From Streptomyces orinoci (GTDB taxonomy: Bacteria; Actinomycetota; Actinomycetes; Streptomycetales; Streptomycetaceae), in NCBI RefSeq assembly GCF_003121295.1, contig NZ_PHNC01000035.1:1-64000 (forward strand): a stretch of DNA of 64,000 nucleotides, read 5' to 3'. Both the position numbers and the translations under genes were made by a program. This document shows positions 1-7,263 of the stretch, piece after piece. A model generated the notes under the pieces. That model did no database searches. It was given only the letters and a program-made list of their open reading frames with translations, and was not told where the DNA came from. Each line of letters begins with the position of its first letter. Position 1 is the first letter of the stretch.

Positions 1-1315
1 CTGTGCTGGCCCCTTGATGAGATGACGATGAGGCGGTGGCGGCGGGCGGGGATTCCCGGGGCAGCCGGAGTTCGGCGAGCAGTCCGCCGCCGGGCGCGTC
101 CAGCAGGCGGGCGGTGCCGCCGTGCAGCTGCGCGACCCAGCGGACGATGGCCAGGCCGGTGCCGGTGCCGGTGTGCGGGCCCGCGCCGACGCCCCGGCGG
201 AAGACCTTCTCCCGGTCCGCTCGCGGCACTCCGGGGCCATGGTCGCGGACGGTGACCAGCCCGGGTGCGACCGTGACCGCCACCGGTTGCCCGGGGGATC
301 CGCCGCCATGCCGCAGGGCGTTCTCCACCAGGTTGCGTACCGCCTGGGAGAGCAGTTCGGGGTCGCCGCGCACCACGGCGGGCCGGGTGCTGACGGTGAC
401 GGCGGCGCGGTCCGGGAGCTCATCGATGGTGAGCTCCACCACCTGGTCCAGGCGGAGCGGGGTGAGCTCCACCTCGCGCAGTCCGGCCTCCACCCGGGCC
501 CTGGCCAGCAGTCCGGTGACCAGGCGGCCCAGCCGGTCGGTCAGGCCGAGTGCGGTGTCCACGGCGGCGGGGGCCCGCTGGGGGCCGGTGCCCTGTTCCA
601 GCACCAGGCGCAGGGTGGCCAGCGGGGTGCGCAGCTCATGGGCGGCCTCGGCGAGGAACTGCTCCTGCTGCTCCAGGCCGCGCAGCGCGGGGCGCATGGC
701 CCGGCGGGAGACCAGGTGACCGACGGCGGCGGCCAGGACGATCAGGGCGGTGCAGCCCAGGGCGAGCCGGTGAACCAGGGTCCGGTGGGCGCGCTGCTGC
801 CGGGCCGGGTCCACCCCCACCAGGACGGCGGCGTCGATACGGCGGTCCCAGACCGGGGAGGCGGCCCAGCGCAGGGTGCGGCCGTCGCCGGCGGGTGCGC
901 TGAACCTGACCACGGTTTCCTCGTCGGTGACCAGCCGCTTCCACAGCGCGTCCAGCCGCTCCGGTGCCGGGAGGGCGGCGCCGGAGCGGGTGACCACGCG
1001 TACGGTGCCGCCGGGTGCGGCCGGTGCCTTGAGGACGGCGAACGCGGCGGTGCCCTGGGTGAGTTCGTCCTCCCGCAGGGGTTCCAGGTGCACCTGGCCG
1101 GCGGTGGACCAGACGGCGCGGGAGAGCCCGACCGCCCGGATGTCGGCCTCATGGTCCAGGGCGGCGGCGCGGGAGCCGGCGTCCAGCTGGGCGGCGAAGG
1201 CCGCGAGGGCGACCAGGCAGCCGGTGGTCACGGCGGCGAACAGCGCGGTGGTCACCCGGCGGGCGCGGCGCAGCCGGGCGGGGGTGCGGGGGGCGGTCGG
1301 GGCGGGCGCGGGCAT
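1..1315 (-). CDS. Sensor histidine kinase (C-terminus cut by window edge)
   Basis: This is the membrane sensor kinase of a two-component system with the response regulator encoded just upstream. The minus-strand frame starts at ATG 1315 and runs open to base 1, about 438 codons, so the stop codon lies outside the window. There is a hydrophobic segment near residues 20-40, an extracytoplasmic stretch, a second hydrophobic segment near 180-205, then the H-box AAHELRTPLATLR, the N-box NLVENALRHG, and the G-boxes DHGPGVP and GTGTGLAIVRW. Nearly the whole ATPase domain is therefore present and only a few residues should be missing. The start codon overlaps the TGA of the regulator (TGATG), which indicates translational coupling. 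I see nothing that identifies the signal. Confidence 0.9.
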   Translation of the reverse strand, partial: MPAPAPTAPRTPARLRRARRVTTALFAAVTTGCLVALAAFAAQLDAGSRAAALDHEADIRAVGLSRAVWSTAGQVHLEPLREDELTQGTAAFAVLKAPAAPGGTVRVVTRSGAALPAPERLDALWKRLVTDEETVVRFSAPAGDGRTLRWAASPVWDRRIDAAVLVGVDPARQQRAHRTLVHRLALGCTALIVLAAAVGHLVSRRAMRPALRGLEQQEQFLAEAAHELRTPLATLRLVLEQGTGPQRAPAAVDTALGLTDRLGRLVTGLLARARVEAGLREVELTPLRLDQVVELTIDELPDRAAVTVSTRPAVVRGDPELLSQAVRNLVENALRHGGGSPGQPVAVTVAPGLVTVRDHGPGVPRADREKVFRRGVGAGPHTGTGTGLAIVRWVAQLHGGTARLLDAPGGGLLAELRLPRESPPAATASSSSHQGAST

Positions 1316-1974
1316 CAGTCGAGCAGGCGGTAGCCGGCGCCGCGTACGGTCTCTATCGGCTGTGGCTCGCCCAGCCGGCGGCGCAGCTGGCCGATGAGCA
1401 CATCGACCACATTGGACATGGGTTCCCCGGCCTCGTCCCAGCACCGTTCGATCAGCTCGCTGCGGGTGACCACCTCGCCGGCCCGCAGCATCAGTACCTC
1501 CAGCACCGCGAACTCCTTCGCGGTGAGGGAGAGCAGGGTGCCGGACCGGCGCACCCGGCGCCGGGGCAGATCCATCTGGAGGTCCCGGGCGTGCAGCAGG
1601 GCCGGGCGGGTGCTCTGGCCGCGCCGGCACAGGGTGCGCACCCGGGCGGCGAGCTCGGCGAAGGCGAAGGGTTTGACCAGGTAGTCGTCGGCGCCATGGT
1701 CGAATCCGGCCACCCGGTCGCCGATCGAGTCCAGTGCGGTGAGCAGCAGGACCGGCAGGGTGGATCCGCTCGCGCGCAGCGCGGTGACCAGTTCCAGGGC
1801 GTCGCCGTCGGGCACGGCCCGGTCGGCCACCACGCAGTCATAGCCGTTGACGGCCAGCTTGAGGTCGGCGTCGGCCAGGGTGGTGGCGAGGTCGGCGGCG
1901 AAGCCGGCCTCCCGCAGTCCGCCGGCCAGCACGGGGCCGAGCTCGGGATCGTCCTCCAGGATCAGTACGCGCAT
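1315..1974 (-). CDS. OmpR/PhoB-family response regulator
   Basis: This is a DNA-binding response regulator paired with the adjacent kinase. The N-terminal receiver domain has the acidic pair in LILEDD, a likely phospho-acceptor Asp in VVADRAVPDG, the switch Thr in LLLTA and the conserved Lys in LVKPF. The C-terminal winged helix carries LTAKEFAVLEVLM and ends with VRGAGYRLLD, typical of OmpR/PhoB proteins. I chose ATG 1974 because the product then begins MRVLILEDD, the usual family start; an in-frame TTG at 1983 adds three residues. Neither start has a clear Shine-Dalgarno sequence, so the mRNA may be leaderless. Its stop overlaps the kinase start. Confidence 0.92.
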   Translation of the reverse strand: MRVLILEDDPELGPVLAGGLREAGFAADLATTLADADLKLAVNGYDCVVADRAVPDGDALELVTALRASGSTLPVLLLTALDSIGDRVAGFDHGADDYLVKPFAFAELAARVRTLCRRGQSTRPALLHARDLQMDLPRRRVRRSGTLLSLTAKEFAVLEVLMLRAGEVVTRSELIERCWDEAGEPMSNVVDVLIGQLRRRLGEPQPIETVRGAGYRLLD

Positions 1975-2082
1975 ATCGGTCAAGCGTACGGATGGTCCGG
2001 CGGGGCCGGCCCGGCACCGGCCCCGCCGGTCATCCGGCTCGCCCGACGGCGGTATGACGCGGGGTCACCGGCAGGGGGCCGG

Positions 2083-2478
2083 TCAGCCTGGCTGGGGGCG
2101 CCCGAACAGCAGGTCGTAACCCGGCGGAAGCTGGAACAGGATGCGCTGCATCAGCTCCTCGCCCGCGATATCGGCCACCACGCTGAGCACCGCGCTGACG
2201 TCCCAGGTGGCGGTCTTGTCGGTGGCGCCTTCGATCCAGGCGGCGGTCGCCCGGATGAACCGCTCGGGCGGCAGGGGTTCATGCGCCTGGAGCGGGTTGA
2301 GCAGGACGAGCGCCAGTGTCTCGGGCAGCCGGGCGGCCAGCTCGGCGCGCACCTCGCCCACCAGATGTGCCCCCAGCAGGGCCAGCACGACCCGGGCGGC
2401 TCGTTCCGCCTCCTGCTTCGACGGGTATTCGCCGCGTTCCCCGACGGCGGCGAGGAACGCGTCCCAGTGCATCCGCAT
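2083..2478 (-). CDS. DUF2267 family protein
   Basis: This is a 131-residue soluble protein matching the DUF2267 pattern: a first helical repeat with a GERGEYPSKQEAERAARVV-like stretch, then LLGAHLVGEVRAELAARLP, a PERF motif, and a second half ending with DIAGEELMQRILFQLPPGYDLLF. Function is unknown for the family. It lies 20 bp downstream of dnaK on the same strand, so it is probably the last gene of a J-protein/dnaK/DUF2267 unit. The link to protein quality control is inferred only from that position. Confidence 0.72.
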   Translation of the reverse strand: MRMHWDAFLAAVGERGEYPSKQEAERAARVVLALLGAHLVGEVRAELAARLPETLALVLLNPLQAHEPLPPERFIRATAAWIEGATDKTATWDVSAVLSVVADIAGEELMQRILFQLPPGYDLLFGRPQPG

Positions 2479-2498
2479 GACGTCCTCCGTAATCGCGG

Positions 2499-4364
2499 TC
2501 AGCCGGCCGGCGGCTTGTCGTCATCGACGATCTCGGCGTCCACCACCTCGTCCTCGGACGGGCCGGCGGCCGGACCACCGCCCGTGGACGCACCGGTGGG
2601 CTGCCCGGCCCGTGCCTTCTCGTACAGCGCCGTGCCGGTCCTCTGCGCGGCCTGCGCGGTGCGGTCGATGGCCTGCCGGACCGCCGCCGTGTCCGCGCTG
2701 TCGTCCTTGAGCCGCTCCTTCAGGTCGGCCAGCGCGGCCTCCGTCTCGGACCTGGCGTCCGCCGGGATGCTGTCCGCGTTGTCCTTCAGGAGCTTCTCGG
2801 TCCGATAGACGAGCTGCTCGCCCTGGTTGCGGGTCTCCGCCGCCTCCCGCCGCCGGCGGTCGTCCTCGGCGTGCTGCTCGGCCTCGCGGACCATACGGTC
2901 GATGTCGTCCTTGGGCAGCGCGGAGCCACCGGTCACCGTCATCTTCTGTTCCTTGCCGGTGCCCAGGTCCTTGGCCGAGACATGCATGATGCCGTTGGCG
3001 TCGATGTCGAAGGCGACCTCGATCTGCGGCACCCCGCGCGGCGCCGGAGCGATGCCGGTCAGTTCGAACATACCGAGCTTCTTGTTGTAGGCCGCGGTGT
3101 CGCGCTCGCCCTGGTAGACCTGGATGGTCACCGACGGCTGGTTGTCCTCGGCGGTGGTGAAGATCTCCGAACGGCGGGTCGGGATCGTGGTGTTGCGCTC
3201 GATCAGCCTGGTCATGATGCCGCCCTTGGTCTCGATGCCCAGCGACAGCGGGGTGACATCGAGCAGCAGCACATCCTTGACCTCGCCCTTGAGCACGCCG
3301 GCCTGCAGGCCGGCGCCCACGGCCACCACCTCGTCCGGGTTGACGCCCCTGTGCGGCTCCTTGCCGGTCAGCTCCTTCACCAGCTCGGTCACCGCGGGCA
3401 TCCGGGTGGAGCCGCCGACCAGGACGACATGGTCGATGTCGGACACCTTGCTCCCGGCATCCTTGATCGCGTTGTGGAACGGCGCCTTGCACCGCTCCAG
3501 CAGATCGGCGGTCAGCTGCTGGAACTGGGCGCGGGTGAGCTTCTCGTCCAGGTGCAGCGGGCCCTCGGCGGAGGCGGTGATGTACGGCAGATTGATGGTG
3601 GTCTCGGACGAGGAGGACAGCTCGATCTTGGCCTTCTCCGCCGCCTCGCGCAGCCGCTGCACGGCCATCTTGTCCTTGGCGAGGTCCACGCCGTAGTGGT
3701 TCTTGAACTGCTTGACCAGGTGATCGACGATCCGCTGGTCCCAGTCGTCACCGCCCAGATGTGTGTCACCGTTGGTGGCCTTCACCTCGATGACGCCCTC
3801 GCCCATCTCCAGCAGCGACACATCGTAGGTACCGCCGCCCAGGTCGAAGACGAGAACGGTCTGGTCGTTCTCCTTGTCCAGGCCGTAGGCCAGCGCGGCG
3901 GCCGTCGGCTCGTTGATGATCCGCAGCACATTCAGGCCGGCGATCTCACCGGCCTCCTTGGTCGCCTGCCGCTGGGCGTCGTCGAAGTAGGCGGGCACGG
4001 TGATCACCGCGTCGGTGACGTCCTCGCCCAGATAGGACTCCGCGTCCCGCTTCAGCTTCTGCACCACGCGGGCGGAGATCTCCTGCGCGGTATAGCGCTT
4101 GCCGTCGATGCCGCCGTGCTCCGGGAACCGCCAGCTGTGGTCGCCCATCTGCCGTTTGACCGAACGCGCGGTGCGTTCCACGTTGGTCACGGCCTGCCGC
4201 TTGGCGACCTCGCCGACCAGTACCTCGCCGTTCTTGGCGAAGGCCACGACCGACGGGGTGGTCCGTGCGCCTTCCGTATTGGTGATGACGGTGGGCTCGC
4301 CTCCCTCCAGGACCGAGACCACCGAGTTCGTCGTACCGAGGTCGATACCGACCGAGCGCGCCAT
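2499..4364 (-). CDS. dnaK: Hsp70 chaperone DnaK
   Basis: DnaK is an ATP-dependent chaperone that binds unfolded segments and is stimulated by J-proteins and GrpE. The 621-residue product has the actin-like ATPase domain: GIDLGTTNS at the N-terminus, an LGGGTYDVS phosphate loop and a VGGSTRMP adenosine motif. The linker reads LLLDVTPLSLG, followed by the substrate-binding domain and a helical lid ending in an acidic tail, EDEVVDAEIVDDD. The ATG is preceded by a strong GAGGAGG. No grpE or full-length dnaJ follows; the neighbour upstream is a short divergent J-domain protein. The main dnaK-grpE-dnaJ-hspR operon is therefore probably elsewhere and this is likely a second dnaK. Confidence 0.95.
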   Translation of the reverse strand: MARSVGIDLGTTNSVVSVLEGGEPTVITNTEGARTTPSVVAFAKNGEVLVGEVAKRQAVTNVERTARSVKRQMGDHSWRFPEHGGIDGKRYTAQEISARVVQKLKRDAESYLGEDVTDAVITVPAYFDDAQRQATKEAGEIAGLNVLRIINEPTAAALAYGLDKENDQTVLVFDLGGGTYDVSLLEMGEGVIEVKATNGDTHLGGDDWDQRIVDHLVKQFKNHYGVDLAKDKMAVQRLREAAEKAKIELSSSSETTINLPYITASAEGPLHLDEKLTRAQFQQLTADLLERCKAPFHNAIKDAGSKVSDIDHVVLVGGSTRMPAVTELVKELTGKEPHRGVNPDEVVAVGAGLQAGVLKGEVKDVLLLDVTPLSLGIETKGGIMTRLIERNTTIPTRRSEIFTTAEDNQPSVTIQVYQGERDTAAYNKKLGMFELTGIAPAPRGVPQIEVAFDIDANGIMHVSAKDLGTGKEQKMTVTGGSALPKDDIDRMVREAEQHAEDDRRRREAAETRNQGEQLVYRTEKLLKDNADSIPADARSETEAALADLKERLKDDSADTAAVRQAIDRTAQAAQRTGTALYEKARAGQPTGASTGGGPAAGPSEDEVVDAEIVDDDKPPAG

Positions 4365-4412
4365 CGGATTCCCTCCTCATGGATGCTCCGCCTTACGTCC
4401 TTGGCCGTGGCC

Positions 4413-4835
4413 TCACCGGGCTGTCCGCTCCCACCGGACGGGACCGGCGCGCAGCGGCGGCTCGGGGCCGGCGGCCCAGGTCACGGCGGCCCCCGGCACG
4501 ACGACCCAGGTCACCAGGACGTACCGGCACGCGGGCCCGGCCGTCCGCGCCAGGACGGGCCCCCGGCCGGGTGCCGGCTCGGCCGCCCGCTGGTACGTCC
4601 GGTCGTACATCCGGTCGTACGTCCGGTCGTAGGCGGCGCGCAGGACGGGGTCATGGAGCGTCCGGTACGCCGCCCGCACCTCGCCGAACCGCTCGGCGGT
4701 CGCCGCGTCCACTCGGGTGTCGGGGCGCAGTTCCCACACCCGGGCACGGAAGGCGGAGGTGATCGCCTCGGCCGTCGCCGAGGGCTCCGCCCCCAGCACC
4801 GCGTACAGGTCCGCTCCCTGGTTGGGCGCCCGCAT
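4413..4835 (-). CDS. Short J-domain protein with altered HPD motif
   Basis: This probable co-chaperone is encoded immediately upstream of dnaK on the same strand. From the ATG at 4835, which has AGGAGG eight bases upstream, the product is 140 residues; a GTG at 4874 would add 13 residues but has no ribosome-binding site. Residues about 9-70 resemble a J-domain (LYAVLGAEPSATAEAITSAF, then FGEVRAAYRTLHDPVLRAAYD). The invariant HPD tripeptide is replaced by RPD in ELRPDT. A short repeat (DRTYDRMYDRTY) follows, then an Ala/Pro/Gly-rich tail with no zinc-finger or client-binding domain. Losing the His would be expected to weaken stimulation of DnaK ATPase, so it may instead act as a regulator or decoy. 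Confidence 0.7.
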   Translation of the reverse strand: MRAPNQGADLYAVLGAEPSATAEAITSAFRARVWELRPDTRVDAATAERFGEVRAAYRTLHDPVLRAAYDRTYDRMYDRTYQRAAEPAPGRGPVLARTAGPACRYVLVTWVVVPGAAVTWAAGPEPPLRAGPVRWERTAR

Positions 4836-4894
4836 CCCGGCCACCTCCTCGCCTGCTGTGAGCTGCGGATTCACCCGTGCTTGCCTACAGACCT

Positions 4895-4928
4895 GAAATA
4901 AAACCTGAGCCTTGTCTTGTCAAGGTTT
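4895..4928 (-). promoter_or_regulatory. Candidate promoter overlapped by HAIR-like operator
   Basis: On the minus strand there is a TTGACA (4923-4918), a 17-bp gap and TATTTC (4900-4895), placed about 60 bp ahead of the J-protein ATG. Superimposed is CTTGACA-N7-GCTCAGG (4924-4904). It matches 10 of 14 positions of the HspR inverted repeat CTTGAGT-N7-ACTCAAG with the exact 7-bp spacer. Repression of this operon by HspR is a reasonable inference but is not shown. Confidence 0.5.
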
Positions 4929-5039
4929 GGCCAGAAGAGGTATAGGGGTTGCCAGAGGGCCGTGGGCCGCCGCACCCCCGGAAGGACCGCGCGGGCGGGG
5001 CGGCCCACGGCAGGCGCCGAGCGGCAGGAGTGAGGAGCC

Positions 5040-5423
5040 ATGGCTCTGTTCCTCGCCTCGCACTGGGAGAGCGGCTGGGCCGTGATGGAGCTCAGGGGGA
5101 CTCTGGACTCCGGCACCGGCCGGGAACTGCGTGACTTCGTGGCCACCGTCACCGCCAGGCACCGGCATCTGCTCAACCTGATCGTGGATCTGTCCGAGCT
5201 GACCCAGGCCGAACCCGGTGGCCTCGCCGCCCTGAAGTCCGTCCACACCCTGCTGGACGAGGACCAGGGGGAACTGCGCCTGGTGTGCCCCGAAGGGCGG
5301 GTCGAGCGGCTGCTGCACAGCAGCGGACTGGCCCGGGCCCTGCCCGTCTATCCCGCGCTGGGCGCCGCCCTGGCAGCGCCCCGGGCCGCACACGACGACC
5401 GGATGAGCGATGCGGTGGGGTGA
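5040..5423 (+). CDS. STAS-domain protein (anti-sigma antagonist-like)
   Basis: This 127-residue protein has an STAS fold pattern: a first strand WAVMELRGTLDSGTGRELRDFV, then a central LNLIVDLSELTQAEPGGLAALKSV and a late VERLLHSSGLARALPVY. Such proteins bind anti-sigma factor kinases in partner-switching systems. The segment that normally carries the phosphorylated Ser (D-S-S/T-G-L) reads AEPGGLAAL here, with Gly at that position, so control by phosphorylation is unlikely at the usual site. An ATG with GAGTGAGGAGC upstream supports the start. No anti-sigma or sigma gene is adjacent. Confidence 0.72.
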   Translation: MALFLASHWESGWAVMELRGTLDSGTGRELRDFVATVTARHRHLLNLIVDLSELTQAEPGGLAALKSVHTLLDEDQGELRLVCPEGRVERLLHSSGLARALPVYPALGAALAAPRAAHDDRMSDAVG

Positions 5424-5518
5424 TCACCGAACCCGCCGTGGGAACCCGGTGATAGCCATGTCCGGGTTGGGGTACCCGTCTCGGGTCCGCCCGCTCCCGA
5501 GGCCTGAACGGAGCCCCC

Positions 5519-5929
5519 ATGCCGCCGGCTGAGATGCCCGCCGGGACGCCGGCCGCCCTGTGGGTCGCCCGTGCCCAGGGCGTCTTCAACCTGGTGGGCG
5601 GGGGATGGCCGCTGCTGCACCTGCGGAGCTTCGCCTGGGTCTTCGGGCCCAAGCACGACGAGTGGCTGCAGAAGGCGAGCGCCGGCCTGTTCGCCTCCAG
5701 CGGCTGGAGTCTGCTGCGCGCCCCGGCCACGGCCGAGGGCCTGGCCCAGGCCCGGCGCATCGGGGTGGGAGCGGCCCTGACCTATCTGGCGGTTGACCTC
5801 TGCTATGTGCCCCGGCGGCGCATCCGCCCCACCTATCTGCTGGACGCGGCGATGGAGATCGGCTGGCTCACCGCCTGGTGGCGCGCCACACGCAAGCCCA
5901 CGGGTTCGCATGGCCAAGCGGCCGGCTGA
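5519..5929 (+). CDS. Small membrane protein, unknown function
   Basis: This 136-residue protein has hydrophobic stretches near residues 20-40, 55-70 and 75-95 and a C-terminal segment with EIGWLTAWW, so it is probably an integral membrane protein with three to four helices. CGGAG precedes the ATG. It stands alone between the STAS gene and a pseudogene on the other strand. I do not recognise a named family. Confidence 0.6.
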   Translation: MPPAEMPAGTPAALWVARAQGVFNLVGGGWPLLHLRSFAWVFGPKHDEWLQKASAGLFASSGWSLLRAPATAEGLAQARRIGVGAALTYLAVDLCYVPRRRIRPTYLLDAAMEIGWLTAWWRATRKPTGSHGQAAG

Positions 5930-5951
5930 GGCGCACGGCCGCGACAGGACG

Positions 5952-6406
5952 TCATACGCGACGGCCTGACGGGATCCGCCCCACGGGGCGCGGTACGGCC
6001 AGCCGGACCTGCCGGACCCCCGGTGAGAAGTGGGCGAGCGGCGGGCCGGACGGGGGCGGCAGCCCCGCGGCCGCCGTCAGCGTCTCGCGCAGCTCCGCGA
6101 TGGTGGCGTGCCGCAGCGGCCAGGGCTCGTGCGCCACGGGAGTCTCCCACAGGGTGCCCGCGGGCCCATGGCTGTCTCGGGGAAGGCGTATGGCGTCGGC
6201 GGCAGGCCGGCCGGGCGCACGGCCGTCATGGCGAACGGGGTCAGTCCGACCCAGGCCGCACCGTCATGGGTGCCGGCCGTCACACCGCGGGGCAGCAGCC
6301 GTTGCACGGCCGCCGGCTCATACGGCCAGTGAACAAAGCTCTGGGTCAGCCACCGCGCCTTGAGCAGCGGCAGGCGGACCCGCTGCTCCGCGGTGCGGGA
6401 CACCAC
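5952..6406 (-). pseudogene. DUF2071 (YqjF-like) pseudogene with internal deletion
   Basis: The first frame from GTG 6406 encodes the typical DUF2071 N-terminus: LTQSFVHWPYEPAAVQRLLP, then GLTPFAMTAVRPAGLPP and AFPET. Near 6175-6165 the similarity jumps to another frame, whose product (to 5952) matches the family C-terminus: ETPVAHEPWPLRHA, then LTAAAGLPPPSGPPLAHFSPGV and VRLAVPRPV. About 100 middle residues are missing and the frame has shifted, so no intact product is possible. It is a clear decay product of a conserved actinobacterial gene. Confidence 0.7.
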
Positions 6407-6437
6407 CGTGGGCTCCTGCGCCGGCGGCGTCGCCGCG

Positions 6438-7016
6438 TCAGCCTTCCTTGCCCATGGCCTTGCGGACGACGTCCCGGGTGCGGTCCATCACCGAGGCGAT
6501 GGGCCCGAGCATCACATTCTTCGCCCTGGACTCCACCCCCGGGTGCGGATGGGTGGGGGCCATCGCCTCGGCGGCCTTCACGGCCTTGGCCATCGCCGCC
6601 AGCCGCCCGGGCGGGACATTCGCCCGCAACTGCTCGAACTCCATACGCTCCTCGGCCTCGGCATGCTGGAGAACCGACTGCTCAAGCGTGGTGAACAAGG
6701 CGGTGAACTCCGGATCGTCGATGTCCATACCGTCCAGCCGGCTGAGGACCTCCTTGGCCTGCCGCTCCTCCTCCAGCCGGGCGTCCACCACCTGATCGCC
6801 GGTCTCTCCGAGCGCCTGCCGGGCCGAGGGATGCACCACCTCCTCCTCCGCCGTCTCATGAACGGCCAGCATCCGCACCAGCTCCCGGAACGCCTCCCGC
6901 CGCTGGTCCCCGCTCGCCGCCCGTACGTCATGGAACAGCTGCCGGATCCGCACATGCTGCTCCTTCAACAGCAGCACCACGTCATCGCCCGGTCCCTGCT
7001 GGGCCTGCTCGGTCAT
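6438..7016 (-). CDS. Hemerythrin HHE-domain protein
   Basis: This 192-residue cytoplasmic protein has the di-iron hemerythrin pattern: KEQHVRIRQLFHD, then VHETAEEEVVHPSAR and LQHAEAEERMEFEQL, giving the spaced His/Glu ligands of an HHE four-helix bundle. It may bind oxygen or nitric oxide or sense redox state. The start at ATG 7016 has GGAGGAG upstream. The same frame stays open far upstream, but those residues look like non-coding translation. A C-terminal extension with MLGPIASVMDRTRDVVRKAM may be an amphipathic helix. Confidence 0.85.
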   Translation of the reverse strand: MTEQAQQGPGDDVVLLLKEQHVRIRQLFHDVRAASGDQRREAFRELVRMLAVHETAEEEVVHPSARQALGETGDQVVDARLEEERQAKEVLSRLDGMDIDDPEFTALFTTLEQSVLQHAEAEERMEFEQLRANVPPGRLAAMAKAVKAAEAMAPTHPHPGVESRAKNVMLGPIASVMDRTRDVVRKAMGKEG

Positions 7017-7263
7017 GGCCACTCCTCCGCTTCGGCTGTCCCGGCTGTGTCCGTCACCCACAACCAACCGGAACCGACCCTGCCACCGCGCCGCCGCGGC
7101 GGCGACTCGAAGAGACCAGCCGTGAACAAGACCGGCCATGAACGAGACCAGTTGTGAACGCCGACCTTCCGGATGCCGGGCGGCGGCCCGGAGGGGATGC
7201 CGAGGAGCGGGAGTCAGCCGGGTCCGGCCGGGTACGCGGGCGGTCGGACCGGCGCTGTTGGCG

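Noticed and set aside
2871..4901. Long plus-strand reading frame opposite dnaK
   Set aside because: It is a mirror of dnaK caused by high GC3; it has low-complexity composition and no family signature, while the minus strand encodes a clear Hsp70.
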